NCBI GenBank assembly: GCA_964058845.1
Contig: CAXKVR010000418.1
Span: forward strand, 1 to 64,000
DNA: 64,000 nucleotides
DNA from: Carex sylvatica
Lineage: Eukaryota > Streptophyta > Magnoliopsida > Poales > Cyperaceae
Reading direction: 5' to 3'
Positions 48,537-58,794 of this stretch are shown one piece after another (position 1 is the stretch's first letter; every line of letters starts with the position of its first letter). Position numbers and translations under genes: made by a program. Below the pieces are notes generated by a model that saw only the letters and a program-made list of their open reading frames with translations, searched no databases and was not told the origin of the DNA.

Positions 48537-50020
48537 CTAATCCTGCATCTGCTCCTCAAGAGCCTGAAGCCGCGAGCCCTGGGATGTCAAGTCCATCCGG
48601 ATGTCCTGGAGAGTGTCGCCATGCTCAATCAGAGTGGCCTGAATGGCAAGCTGAGAAGACCGCATGTCGATCTGAGTAGCCTGCATGGCAGAGATAAGGC
48701 TGTACAAGTCCCCGAGGGTAGGATCGGGTGGGTGGGAGGGGACTGCCGTAGAGGGTGAGGCATGGACCTGGTGAGAAGAGCTGGGGACATCAGTCATATC
48801 CACATCAGCAGCGAAAGAAGAAGGAGGGTGAAATGGAACATGTGGGATGGAGGGGCCTAGTCAGCTGGCTGTGGTCCAGTGAATAGCCAAGAGCGTTCGT
48901 CATAGAGTAGAGGTGCTCGGATGGGTAGTAGATACTGAGTACCATTTGGCATGCGCCAAAAGTATCTATCTGGGTGGTTGGCAGGACCACGCTCAATCTT
49001 GATGAAAGCTGCTGACTGGTAAGCCTTGGCATCCAGGAGGATCCGACTCCTGTAAAGTGTAAAACCCTCGGTCGAGATGCCGAGATGGTCAGCAATAAGG
49101 GTGACATAGGCGCCAATGTGGATAGAGCCACCTATCTTCTTGTTCTGCTGGATAGTGAGCCAGTGACGAACCATAAAAAGCATCAGATCGGGCCGCTCTA
49201 ACTCTTGGTTGCTACGGAGCATGTGGTCCATCAACTTGAGATCCTCCTCATTAGCACGAGCAGCTGTCTCGCCGCGTATGAAGATAGTGCTAGCTAAGGC
49301 CTGCTGGATGTAATGGAGGACTAGATGAGGAATAGCAAGTCCTTGGAATTGGTTGCTGGTGGCTGTCTCCATACCAGTGATCAGGCGCAAGAAATGGTCC
49401 TTGTCATAGCCCACCCGAAAATCAAGGGAGTCAGTCTGGGGATTCTCGCAGAATTCGAACCACTCTCGAAGTTGACAAATGCCTACACGCCAAGTCTGAC
49501 TGCGTATTTGAAATTTAATGTAGGCTTAGTTTTTAGGGTCATACCTGAGTTTGAGAGAAGAAAAGAACTCAAGGGTAAGCTCGTCGTAGCAGTCTCGGTT
49601 GATGCTCCAGAAGGCGGGAGTAAATCCAATCCTTTCGGTGGCACGAGTGAAATCGACGTTGACGCCAAACTATTGGAGGGTCCCAAAGTGGACACGGGGA
49701 GTGTTCTCGAATCGGCACTGCCGCAGACGGTCAAAGCGCTCAAACATGCCATGTCCAGTGAATGAGAAATGCGGTGGTGGATAGTCCTCCGCTCGAGGAG
49801 TGAATTGGGCAGAGACGGCATCAGAATCGGAGACGTAGTCGACATGTGAGCCAGTAGGCTCATGAGAGGGAGAAGAAGGGTGATAAGAAGAATGATGAGA
49901 AGAAGAGTGAGAGGAAGTACCGCTATGGGAAGAACTAGACGCAGCTACCTGTTGTTGCTGGTCTCGGAGTTCTCGCTGCCTCCGTTCCTGAGCGTGTTTG
50001 GAGCGGCGCTCATGAAACAT
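48537..50020 (-). pseudogene. Athila ORF1-like frame, downstream of integrase, broken
   Basis: The frame from about 50020 starts with a Ser/His-rich leader, then FSFTGHGMFERFDRLRQCRF, a TAG just after GTLQ (near 49668), a second stop in the segment before IKFQIRSQTWRVGICQLREW, and a long open part (49414-48857) with FLRLITGMETATS, ALASTIFIRGETAARAN and KIGGSIHIGAYVTLIADHLG. After the TAG at 48857-48859 a one-base shift continues into a low-complexity tail (48803-48537) with a possible coiled coil. The patterns resemble the Arabidopsis retrotransposon ORF-1 (ATHILA) family from memory. Its function is unknown even in intact elements. Confidence 0.6.
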
Positions 50021-50751
50021 GATAGCTGGTGGTCTGGTAATGCGGGTCGCATCAAGTGAGAAGCGGGTCGCGTCAGGGAGAAACGCGGGTCGCGTCAGGG
50101 AGAAACGCGGGTCGCGTTTGGCCCTAGAACAGCACAGTGAGGCGATGCGCGGTAAGAAAAGAGGCGGATCACGATAGGCGAGAAGCGAGCCGCGTCAGGC
50201 TTCGCGGTGTTGAGGATGAAAGGGCACGGCGAGTGGTCTCCGGTTCTCGCTCGGAGTTGCTCTGTCTCGCTCTCTCTCTCGACTTGGTGGTGCTCTCTCT
50301 CTCTCTGACTTCACTCTCTCACTCTCTCCCGAATCCTTGGCAAATTTGTTGGTTTGCGCTCTCTCGGATTGCACTCTTTCTCCCACGATGAACGAAAGAA
50401 AGGAAAGGTTTCTCCCACGATGAACGGAAGAAAGGAAAGGAGAGGAGGGAGGGTATAAGAAGAGGAAGAAGAGAAGGAAGGGTCGCGTCGCTTGGGCAAC
50501 GCACCTCTTTAATGCTGCGTCGGTTGGTAGGGATGCGAGTCGCATCAAATAGCACGCGAGTCGCATCAAGTGTAATGCCGGTAGATCTTTCCTCTAAAAT
50601 GTCTAAATGGGGCTTAACTAGAAAAAAATATGCAAACAAAAATCACTTAACTAATCTAAGGGCTTGGGTTGCATCCCAAGAAGCGCTTGTTTAAGGTCTC
50701 GAGCTTGACCACCTTTTGTTAAGTTTAAATTGAAACAGGATCGGAGAGATC

Positions 50752-52050
50752 CTAAACAAATCGGTCGGGACGAGGATGATCAGCAATGTAGAGCTTGAGA
50801 CGCTGACCATTAACCTTGAAGGTACCACAGGCTTCATTATCAATCTCAATTGCACCAAAATGGTACACCTTTTTCACCACAAAGGGGCCGGACCATCGAG
50901 ACTTTAATTTTCCTGGAAATAGTCTCAGCCTAGAATTAAACAAAAGTACAAGATCACCTTCGTGGAAATCGCGAGGTAGGATACGCTTATCATGAATCAA
51001 CTTGGTCTTTTCTTTATAGATCCTTGCATTCTCATAGGAGTATAAGCGCATTTCCTCCAACTCGTGTAAATCAAGGATATGTTTTTCTCCAGCTGCAAGC
51101 ATGTCCATGTTGATGGCTCGCGTTGCCCAAAATGCTTTGTGTTCGAGTTTCACAGGTAGGTGGCATGGCTTCCCATACACTAGCCGGAATGGGCTCATCC
51201 CTATTGGTGTCTTGAAGGCGGTACGATATGCCCAAAGTGCGTCATTTAGCCTTAGAGACCAATCCTTTCTTGTCCTTGCCACCGTCTTCTCCAAAATAGA
51301 TTTGATTTCCCTGTTTGAGATTTCAGCTTGACCATTTGATTGAGGGTGATAAGAAGTGGTTACCTTGTGGGTTATCCCGTGGCGACTCAAAAGATTGTTG
51401 AATTGGCGATTGGCAAAATGCTTGTCTCCATCACTGATAACAGCTCGTGGTACTCTAAAGCGTGGAAAAATGATGTCATTGAACATCCGCTTGACTGTAT
51501 TCAAATCTGTTCTTCGACATGGCACCGCTTCGACCAATTTGGACACATAATCAACTGCAACTAAAATGAACTCGTATCTACAGGATGATGGGAATGGTCC
51601 CATGAAATCAATACCCTACACATCAAAGACCTCTACTTCGAGAATGGAGTGGAGGGGCATCTCGTTGCGTTTGGTAATGTTCCCGGTTCGTTGACACTTG
51701 TCACAAGCAATGACTAAGGTCCTTTTATTCCTGAAAAGAGTAGGCCAAAAGAAATCAGATTGCAATACCTTAGCAGCTATTTTGGAGAACGAAGTATGGC
51801 CCCCATAAGCGGATAAATGACAGTGATCAAGAATAGAGCGTGTTTCCTCATGTGGCACACAGCGCCTGAGGATGCCATCAATGCCAACTTTGAAAAGATA
51901 GGGTTTATCCCAAAAGTAATACTTTGCATCTGATTTGAGCTTCTTCCTTTATTGGTAGGTCATGGTAGCAGGTAGAACCCCAGAAGCTAAGTAGTTGGCA
52001 ATGTCTGCATACCAAGGATCTGACTGATTGCCCATGCGGGTCGCATTGTC
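50752..52050 (-). pseudogene. pol remnant: end of RNase H and integrase
   Basis: It begins with the RNase H tail (SDPWYADIANYL), has TAA at 51949-51951, then the zinc-binding HHCC region (HCHLSAYGGH, CDKCQRTG), TAG at 51616-51618, then the integrase core: GIDFMGPFP with the first catalytic Asp (51607-51609), VISDGDKHF with the second, and [17 protein letters not shown] with the Glu. It ends with [16 protein letters not shown] and RLKLYIADH. The two in-frame stops silence it. The core after the second stop is open for 283 codons. Directly upstream, gag is joined to this piece with protease and reverse transcriptase missing. Confidence 0.85.
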
Positions 52051-52090
52051 TTCCACATGGGTCGCATTGATCCTCATGCGGGTCGCATTG

Positions 52091-52819
52091 TCAGTGCAAT
52101 TCCCTAAACCTTTTCCAGGACTCATTGAATGGTTCATCAGACCTTTGCCTAAAACTGGTCAGTTGATTTCGTACCTTTGCAATTCTTTTGTGAGGAAAAA
52201 ACCTTGTGAGAAATAATTTAGACAGTTTTCTCCAGTTGGTAATGGAGTCCCTTAGTAAAGACCCTAACCATTTCTTAGCCTTGTCTCTAAGAGTAAAAGG
52301 GAATAAAGCAAGTTTGATGTAATCAGTTGTTGCCCCATTAGTCTTAATGGTTGTAATGCATTCAAGAAAAGTTTGGAGATGAGCATGTGGGTCCTCATGA
52401 TCCAATCCATTGAATGTGTTCTGCTGAACCATGTTGACAACTCCCGGATTGAAGTTTGGTTGCTGGCTAGGAACTCTTGGCAGCCTAATTGCACCTCTGA
52501 CGTCTCCAGCCCTTGGCACGTTAAACTCGCGTAAAGTCCTTGGCATGAAGTTATCCATGTCATCGTCGGACTGGTCAGTCAGGTCTTCCTTATCTCTTTC
52601 CTCTTCTTCCCTGTCTCCCCTGCTCGGATGTGCTGACATTATCTCTTTAACGCGGGTCGCGTCTACCTTGATGCGGGTCGCGTCAAGATTGATGCAAGTC
52701 GCTTCAGCTGGGACACTAGTCGCGTCTAGAGAGGACCATGTAGGATCAATGTCGCTTGGAGGAGTTTCGTCAAAAACAGGTCCTTTGCTCCTTAGGTGGT
52801 AGTTACTTTTAGTCCTCAA
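52091..52819 (-). CDS. gag of the Athila-like element (C-terminally truncated)
   Basis: 242 aa. The retrotransposon gag domain is clear: GLDHEDPHAHLQTFLE, YIKLALFPFTLRDKAKKWL, LSKLFLTRFFP, and RNQLTSFRQRSDEPFNESW. The frame closes at a TGA just after FRELH. Directly beyond, in another frame, three NATRM/NATHV repeats follow and then the RNase H tail. The N-terminal part contains repeated DATR-type peptides encoded by the element-wide GCGACCCGC motif. The nucleocapsid zinc knuckle is missing. Confidence 0.85.
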   Translation of the reverse strand: MRTKSNYHLRSKGPVFDETPPSDIDPTWSSLDATSVPAEATCINLDATRIKVDATRVKEIMSAHPSRGDREEEERDKEDLTDQSDDDMDNFMPRTLREFNVPRAGDVRGAIRLPRVPSQQPNFNPGVVNMVQQNTFNGLDHEDPHAHLQTFLECITTIKTNGATTDYIKLALFPFTLRDKAKKWLGSLLRDSITNWRKLSKLFLTRFFPHKRIAKVRNQLTSFRQRSDEPFNESWKRFRELH

Positions 52820-52950
52820 TTGATAGTTGTCTGTGGAAGGTGGTAAGAAAGCCAGATTTTGGAATGAGAATAATAAAAGAAATGATACAGATTAAAATCT
52901 AGATTAACCTGGATAGTCTAAAATCCAAAAAAAAAAAAATTATTGCCGTT

Positions 52951-52967
52951 CCCCGACAACGGCGCCA
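52951..52967 (-). other. Primer-binding site, tRNA-Asp type
   Basis: On the minus strand TGGCGCCGTTGTCGGGG lies six bases inside the 5' LTR. The plant tRNA-Asp(GTC) 3' end calls for TGGCGCCGTTGCCGGGG, a single mismatch. tRNA-Asp priming is typical of Athila elements. Confidence 0.8.
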
Positions 52968-52973
52968 AAAACT

Positions 52974-54125
52974 TATTATGCGCAAAGCGTATACACAAAG
53001 CTTAAGTACAGCGAGCTGTACTTTGTTTAAAACCTTGATTTAGCTCCCGAATTAGATTACAAGTGTACAACCTTTATCGAATGGTATAATCAGGTATCGA
53101 TCCACAGGGAACGGTTCAATTCTGAACTTTAGCTTAGCTCAGTTAGGTACTAGAAATAATGAAAGGGTAATTTGGTTTGTTTATATTTTCTAAGTTCAAT
53201 AACAGTAAATGACAGCAATTAAAAGTTTGGTTTACTTGATTATAAAATGAAGTTTTCAGGGTTTTAGACTTTGTCTTTCAACTCTGCCTCTCTGATCCCT
53301 TCACGGGACTCGCATACCTTCGTATGCGACCTGTGTGACGCGACCCGCATGCTCTCACATGCGAGTCGCGTGGAACTCGAGTGAATGCAGCATGTGTCTG
53401 ATCTTTAGCTATTTACTTGTGTAAGGATCCATTGACCGTACCTAAAGTTCTTAAATCTCAACTCTCGTTATATGACTTAATGAACTTGGTAAGAAAATGC
53501 AACTTCACCTTCTTAGATCTCATACCTCTAGAGTATTCAATTCTAAGTCATTTGTCTGGTTTACTAAAGGTATCCACTATTTTTCAATAGATGGAAATTT
53601 CACCTCTCAGTTACTATTGATCTCACATCTCAGATCAAAGATCTACCTCAAATACTTGATCTAATTTTCACTGCTCAGCTCTCCCGCTTAATCTCTCTTT
53701 TTGAACCTCTCCCTTCAATTCTCTTCGATCCTCTGGTTAGTGGCAGAGGATGTCCTTTTATAGCCTTCCCAAACGCCCTTTTCATCTTTGGGCCTTAATT
53801 GGGCCTCCGCCTTCTGCTCTAGAAAACTCCGATGCGGCTCGCGTCAGGGTTGATGCGGGTCGCATCGAAGTCTATCTGATGCGGCTAGCATCTGTGGTAG
53901 CGTCAGAGTGGTAAGCGACTCGCGTGAGGGTTGATGCGACTCGCATGCACAATCTCAGATTATCAGTTATCTTCTGATTTCGCCAATTTATCTGCAAATA
54001 ATAATGAAAACGCAGCAGTACCACATTCTATAGATATTCAATGTAATAGACGCTATTTAATTGTTTAAAGCGCAAATTTTGGTACGGGGATTGGTCTGAA
54101 TAATAGATCAAATATGGTGATATCA
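52974..54125 (-). repeat. 5' LTR of the Athila-like element (1152 bp)
   Basis: Starts TGATATCACC and ends near GCGCATAATA on the minus strand. It matches the 3' LTR except for scattered substitutions and two deletions. One deletion of about 307 bp is bounded by 'aatt' and one of about 79 bp by the repeated GTCGCATC. TATAAAAG on the minus strand lies at 53762-53755. Confidence 0.9.
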
Positions 54126-54137
54126 ATAACACTATCA

Positions 54138-54672
54138 GATACAAATACGGATAATTTTAGATACGTATATAGATTGGATATTAAACGGATACAGATACGG
54201 ATACGGATATGGATACAAATATAATTCGAATAATTAAAATAAATTATTAATGTACATTTTAGTAAAAAAATAACATCTAATTTTTTTTTTCCATTCCTCA
54301 ATTAAATCTAATATTTTTCATAATAAGTTTGTTGATTACAAAATATATATCATATTACCAAAATATTGGTCACTAATTAGGTCATAGTGTTATATCTTTC
54401 ATCATAATATATATATATATACAGTTTAATAAATCAATAAGAACATAAAATATCTTTGTTGTGATTTAGGTTTTGTTGTGTTTTAGGATGTAAACAGTCG
54501 GATACAAATAGTTACGGATAGTTAAATTTTTTATTGTATTTTTATTCATTAAATTTTTTTTAATATATATACAGATATTTTGATAATTGAATACGAATTG
54601 AATAATTTAAGTGATTTTCTGAATTTGAATCCGGACGAAATTAAATAATTCCGATCTGTTTACACCCCTAGT
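54138..54672. mobile_element. Right part of the interrupted TIR element
   Basis: Continues from 44148 after GATAC and ends 'tttacacccctag'. The interior is AT-rich with many 'ggatac' words and a (TA)n run near 54410. No coding capacity. Confidence 0.5.
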
Positions 54673-55922
54673 TAGTGACCCTATTGCAAATTACACGTGG
54701 CAACAATAAATCGGTGGATTGTCATTTGTTTGAGGTGCACAATGCCACCACTTGGCACGTGACCTCCCAAGACATAAACTTGAATAAAAAGAAAGAATAA
54801 GACCATGTGTGCTTTAGAAAACAAAAAATTTTGTTGTTTGGATGGTGCTTCATCACAAATTTCACAACTGCTGGCGTCAAGGCTCCATTGATTGTGCTAC
54901 CCAAAACCGAGGCAATTCCTACTGAACTGCACAAAAGTCAAAATTCCTTGTAGTCAATTTTTGAGTTCAACCTACGATTAGTGACCTCATTGCTGGCGTC
55001 ACCGGCTGGGATCCTCTACATTACCTAATTACCTTACCTCATGACCTTACCGTTGGAGTTGTCAGAATATGTTTTTATGTAGGGTCATGTGTTTCTGGTG
55101 TTTTTAATCACCAAGTTGATTCAAGGCTTTTCTAAACTTCAAATCAATCTAGATTTAATTGGTAATATAAATGCTTAATAAAGCAAAATAAAGAAGGAGA
55201 AAAAAAAGACTGATCTTATTATATTTAATACGAGACTTCGCAATTTATTGTTTACCATCTCTTCATTTGGCTTAAAAAGACTTGATATTTAATGATACAA
55301 AAGGCAAGAAAATATACAATAAATGTTTGAATTGTTATAAAATTTAATTGAGAATAAATACATAATAAATTATGTAAAACTGTTGAAAAAAAACCGTTCT
55401 AATGGTTATTGTCATTGAAAGACTATAAGATTCATAAATTTAGAAGAGGAGGAATCCACTTACATCTTTTTTTGTTGACACCATATTACACCATATATTT
55501 TCAAAGTTCAAACAGTCGATTTAAACCGTTCAACATGATGAATATATTAAAATGTGCATGCACATCAAATTTTACAATTTTTTTGAATTTTTTTACTATT
55601 TATTAATTAAGTTGGATACAAAAATACAAAAATTCAATAGTATGAAAACAACGATTTTGTAAAATACTTAATAAATAGTAAAAAAAATCAAAAAAATGTA
55701 AAAATTTGATCTGCTTACACATTTTAGTATATTCATCATGTTGAATAGTTTGAATTGACTATTTGGATTTTTAAAACTTTGAAAATATAAAGTCTAATTT
55801 GGTGTTTAATAAGCATAAATTATATAACCATTATATCTTATTTTTATCATAAAATAGCTTTAAATATCTTGTACTTTGAATATAGAGTGAATAGAATACA
55901 CCTAGAATCAAGTTACTGTGGT
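54673..55922. other. Gene-free interval with an old hairpin element
   Basis: No gene. A degraded hairpin copy lies at 55485-55800. The rest is AT-rich. Confidence 0.5.
55485..55800. mobile_element. Hairpin MITE copy i (old)
   Basis: The core words 'catcaaattttacaatttt' and 'atgtaaaaatttgatctgc' are mirrored, and 'caaagttcaaacagtcga' faces 'tgactatttggattttta'. The outer arms are largely lost. Confidence 0.6.
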
Positions 55923-57837
55923 TGTTTGATTTTAAAATGCAGGAAAAGATGAAAACTGAAGAAATACTCTTCAGTGCGGACACACTCACCATAAGTGCGG
56001 GTCAGCCACCCGTACTCAGCACTTGGACGAATTTTCAGCACCTCAGCGCAACCCAGAAAAGTCCGAGCATAATGCATCCGCACTCATCTCCAGTGCGGGT
56101 CATCCATCCGCACTCAATACTTAGTTGATTTCAGAAACTCTAGAACAGCACAGGAAATTCTCCAGTGCAAGTAAGTCACCCGGACTCTCATTTAGTGCGG
56201 ACGCACTAAGGAAATTTTGCAGGAAATTCTGCTAAGTTAAAAAAGAAAAGTTGATCCAATGCGGATCAGTCACCCACACTCTCACTCAGTGTGGACGCAC
56301 TGAACCCGCAGACAGCCAAAATTACACGTTTTCAACACGGTTTCTATTTTTAGCGAGCCAGGGACGCTTTTTGACAGCTAAATTTGGACACATCAGTCCA
56401 GAAAAATAATGCAAAGATAGCACCCACTAACCCCACATTCTAGCCTTTAAATTGGGCATAGTATTTTGCTATATAGAGGGGGTTCATTTTTCATTGAAGG
56501 GACATCTCTCATCTTACCTCTCCCTCTCTCTCTCTCTCTCTCTTTGGTGCATGCCAATTTTCATACAATATAGCGATAAATCGGCAGAATTTCTCGAAGT
56601 CCCTGAAGCTTTCAAAGGAAGGAGAATGAGAAGATTCAACCAAGACTTCGGCACATTTGAGGTTTGAGACTTGATAAAGGGTGTAACTACTTTCTTGTTT
56701 CATTTCTTTTATTATTGCCAACTTTTATAATGGATCTCTTCAAAATGGAGTAGATCTCTCTCTAGGGGTTTAGGTCAATACATGAACTTGTCTAATTATA
56801 TTTATTCGGTTATATTTTTTTTTTATTATGATTGTTTAATTTAATGGTGATTTCTGTGAATTATTCTTTATGATTTCATTATACTTGCAATTATAAGAAT
56901 AATGTTAGGTTTAATGAATTAAAGTAGTTAGAAATCGTGCTATGTCTTGTTTTTTCACTTTAATCATTAAACTCTAGCATAGGTCGAGTTAAGGAGAGTA
57001 TCAATCAAATCATAAAGGTATATGATATCTTATTAACACTAGGATATAAATCGGATCTCCAGAAATTAGAGTTAGGATTTGGTGAAGTAGATATTTCTGA
57101 AGTCAAACCCCTAATTTGGACACCTTAGAATAAATATTGTGAAATACTTTGAATTATGTGTATTAAAAATTCCGATTAGGTGAGTGACAGCCCTAACAAT
57201 GGAGGAACATTAATCCGTTCACCCAAAGTATTTATATCAATATTTGTTCCAAAGGCTAACACAAATCATAAACCAATTTTAAGTTTCTTAGAATATTAAT
57301 GTTTGTCTTGAATTATGTGTATTAAATATCCCTTTAAGGTTTGTAAAACCCTAGAACTTGAGGCAAATTAATCCGTTCACCCAAGATATAATATTAATAT
57401 TTCAAGAACGAATTAGGTTAGAAACCTCATTAAAATCAAACATGAATATAAACAAACCGAATAGATTTAATTAGCAAGGAATTGTATATCGAATACCCCT
57501 AGATCTTCTTAACTTGAAAGCAAACCAATCTTTACTTTCTTTATTTTATTTACATCTACTATTTACAACTCATTATTTTCGGATATTGAACCCAACTTAG
57601 AATTACTTAAACAAACCCCCCTATTCTATTTTATTGCACTTACTTCTTTTTATTATTTTCTAAAATTAATTAATAAAGTATAAACCTAGTATCTAAACTT
57701 ACTCTTTGAGGATCGATACCCAATAATATACTACGCGGTAGGATTGTGCACTTGTAATCTGAACTGAAAGTATATTTAAGATTAAAAGGTACAGCTTGAT
57801 GTACTGAAATTTTGTACTATACATTTTTAGTGCAACA
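55923..57837 (+). mobile_element. Probable solo LTR of a second gypsy family
   Basis: It starts TGTTTGATTTT and ends GTGCAACA, so the ends mirror (TGTT/AACA). The end segment 'aggatcgatacc..acttgtaatctgaac..ggtacagcttgatgtactga' has the same order of words as the Athila-like LTR at 46003. A TATATAG-type box lies near 56468. A cluster of AGTGCGG / CCGCACT half-sites lies upstream of it (55972-56310). The flanks GTGGT and GTGTT match at four of five bases, so the target duplication is only probable. Confidence 0.55.
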
Positions 57838-58117
57838 GTGTTACAAAAAAAAAAAAGTACAAGTGATCGCTCCTCTATTTAGATAGCACATAGTTTTTAT
57901 TCTGATTTTTTTTTTTCCTACATCCAAAGGACCAAACCCGGTTCTTAAAAACAATCCCATGTGGTTCCCTCGAGTTGTTGTTCCCTCCCCGGTTGTCAGA
58001 TCTGTTCTCTTTTGCCTCTACTCCGTCTCCGAGTCTCCGTCTCCGCTGCAACCTCGTCTAATTCTATCTACCAAAATTGAGCTTCCATTAAAATATGTAT
58101 CCAACTTCAATATTCGC

Positions 58118-58359
58118 ATGATTAATTGCATCCTTCTCCAACTTTTCTACACGCACCCCCACGCTTCAAATCATTATATAGATTGTTAGCAAAATATATA
58201 ATATAATGAATTAAATAAACTTCAATCATGATTAATTGCATCCTTCTCCAACTTTTCTACACGCACCCCCCCCCCCCCCCCCCCCCCCCCCCCCGCTTCA
58301 AATCATTATATAGATTGTTAGCAAAATATATAATATAATGAATTAAATAAACTTCAATC
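58118..58359. repeat. Tandem duplication (110-bp unit) with a C29 tract
   Basis: Unit 1 is 58118-58227 and unit 2 is 58228-58359. They are nearly identical ('gattaattgcatccttctcc', 'gattgttagcaaaatatata'). Where unit 1 has five C then ACG, unit 2 has an unbroken run of 29 C (58266-58294). Confidence 0.9.
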
Positions 58360-58794
58360 AAATTTTCCTAATTAAATAAAAGATAGATAATATGTAAGAT
58401 TTTCCAGTATTGATGGAAAATTAAAAATTAAATTTAACTAACATATTTTTGTATAAACATTAAGAAAAAGACAGGCACCGTGCATTTGTTTATTTCTTTT
58501 TGTAGACATCCAACATTCAGGGTAAACACTGTTTAGTACTCTCATGATTTTGGAAATTTTATTTCCATATATTAAATTAATTTTATATTTTTTATATTGT
58601 TCAGCATGTCTTATAAAATACTAAATAACTAAATGTATATTTTTAATTTTGTAATTATAATTTTATTTTGTAATTATTAAGACATAATTATAAATTTCAG
58701 CTGTCATGTACTATATATTTTATGTTTTAGTATCTCTAATTAAATTTTCTAGGTCACCTCTCTTCTGAACTCATATCACTGATGAGTGAAATCC
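58360..58794. other. Gene-free AT-rich stretch
   Basis: No coding or repeat signal that I can support. Confidence 0.4.

Larger units (their letters stand above)
46003..54125 (-). mobile_element. Athila-like Ty3/gypsy retrotransposon, internally deleted
   Basis: Two LTRs (5' LTR 52974-54125, 3' LTR 46003-47539), the 5-bp duplication ATAAC, a tRNA-Asp primer-binding site next to the 5' LTR, and a purine tract next to the 3' LTR define a complete insertion read from right to left. The order is LTR, gag, a short RNase-H/integrase remnant, an Athila ORF1-like frame, LTR. Protease, reverse transcriptase and most of RNase H are missing, and the frames contain stops, so it is non-autonomous. The two LTRs differ by a few percent plus two deletions (about 307 and 79 bp) in the 5' LTR. 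Confidence 0.9.
44149..54137 (-). mobile_element. Solo LTR (about 1.86 kb), interrupted by the Athila-like element
   Basis: The LTR runs 44149-46002 and is completed by 54131-54137 after the nested insertion. On the minus strand it starts TGATAGTGTTATGATC and ends AAATCCCAACA, with the duplication GATAC on both sides. The TATA-like ATTTAAAG on the minus strand (44657-44664) is preceded by a cluster of TTTTGGCC-type palindromes (44729-44920). The start and end style resembles Ty1/copia LTRs, but there is no coding part to prove it. Confidence 0.7.

Noticed and set aside
49325..50694. Plus-strand frames inside the Athila-like element
   Set aside because: The element reads on the minus strand. 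The plus-strand frames are low-complexity or shadow frames.
52951..52967. Possible tRNA-Asp gene fragment
   Set aside because: The position next to the LTR shows it to be the primer-binding site, not a tRNA gene. No other tRNA gene was seen.
46331..53950. Regularly recurring palindromes as a CRISPR-like array
   Set aside because: Spacing is irregular, copies are degenerate and in both orientations, and the context is a plant retroelement.
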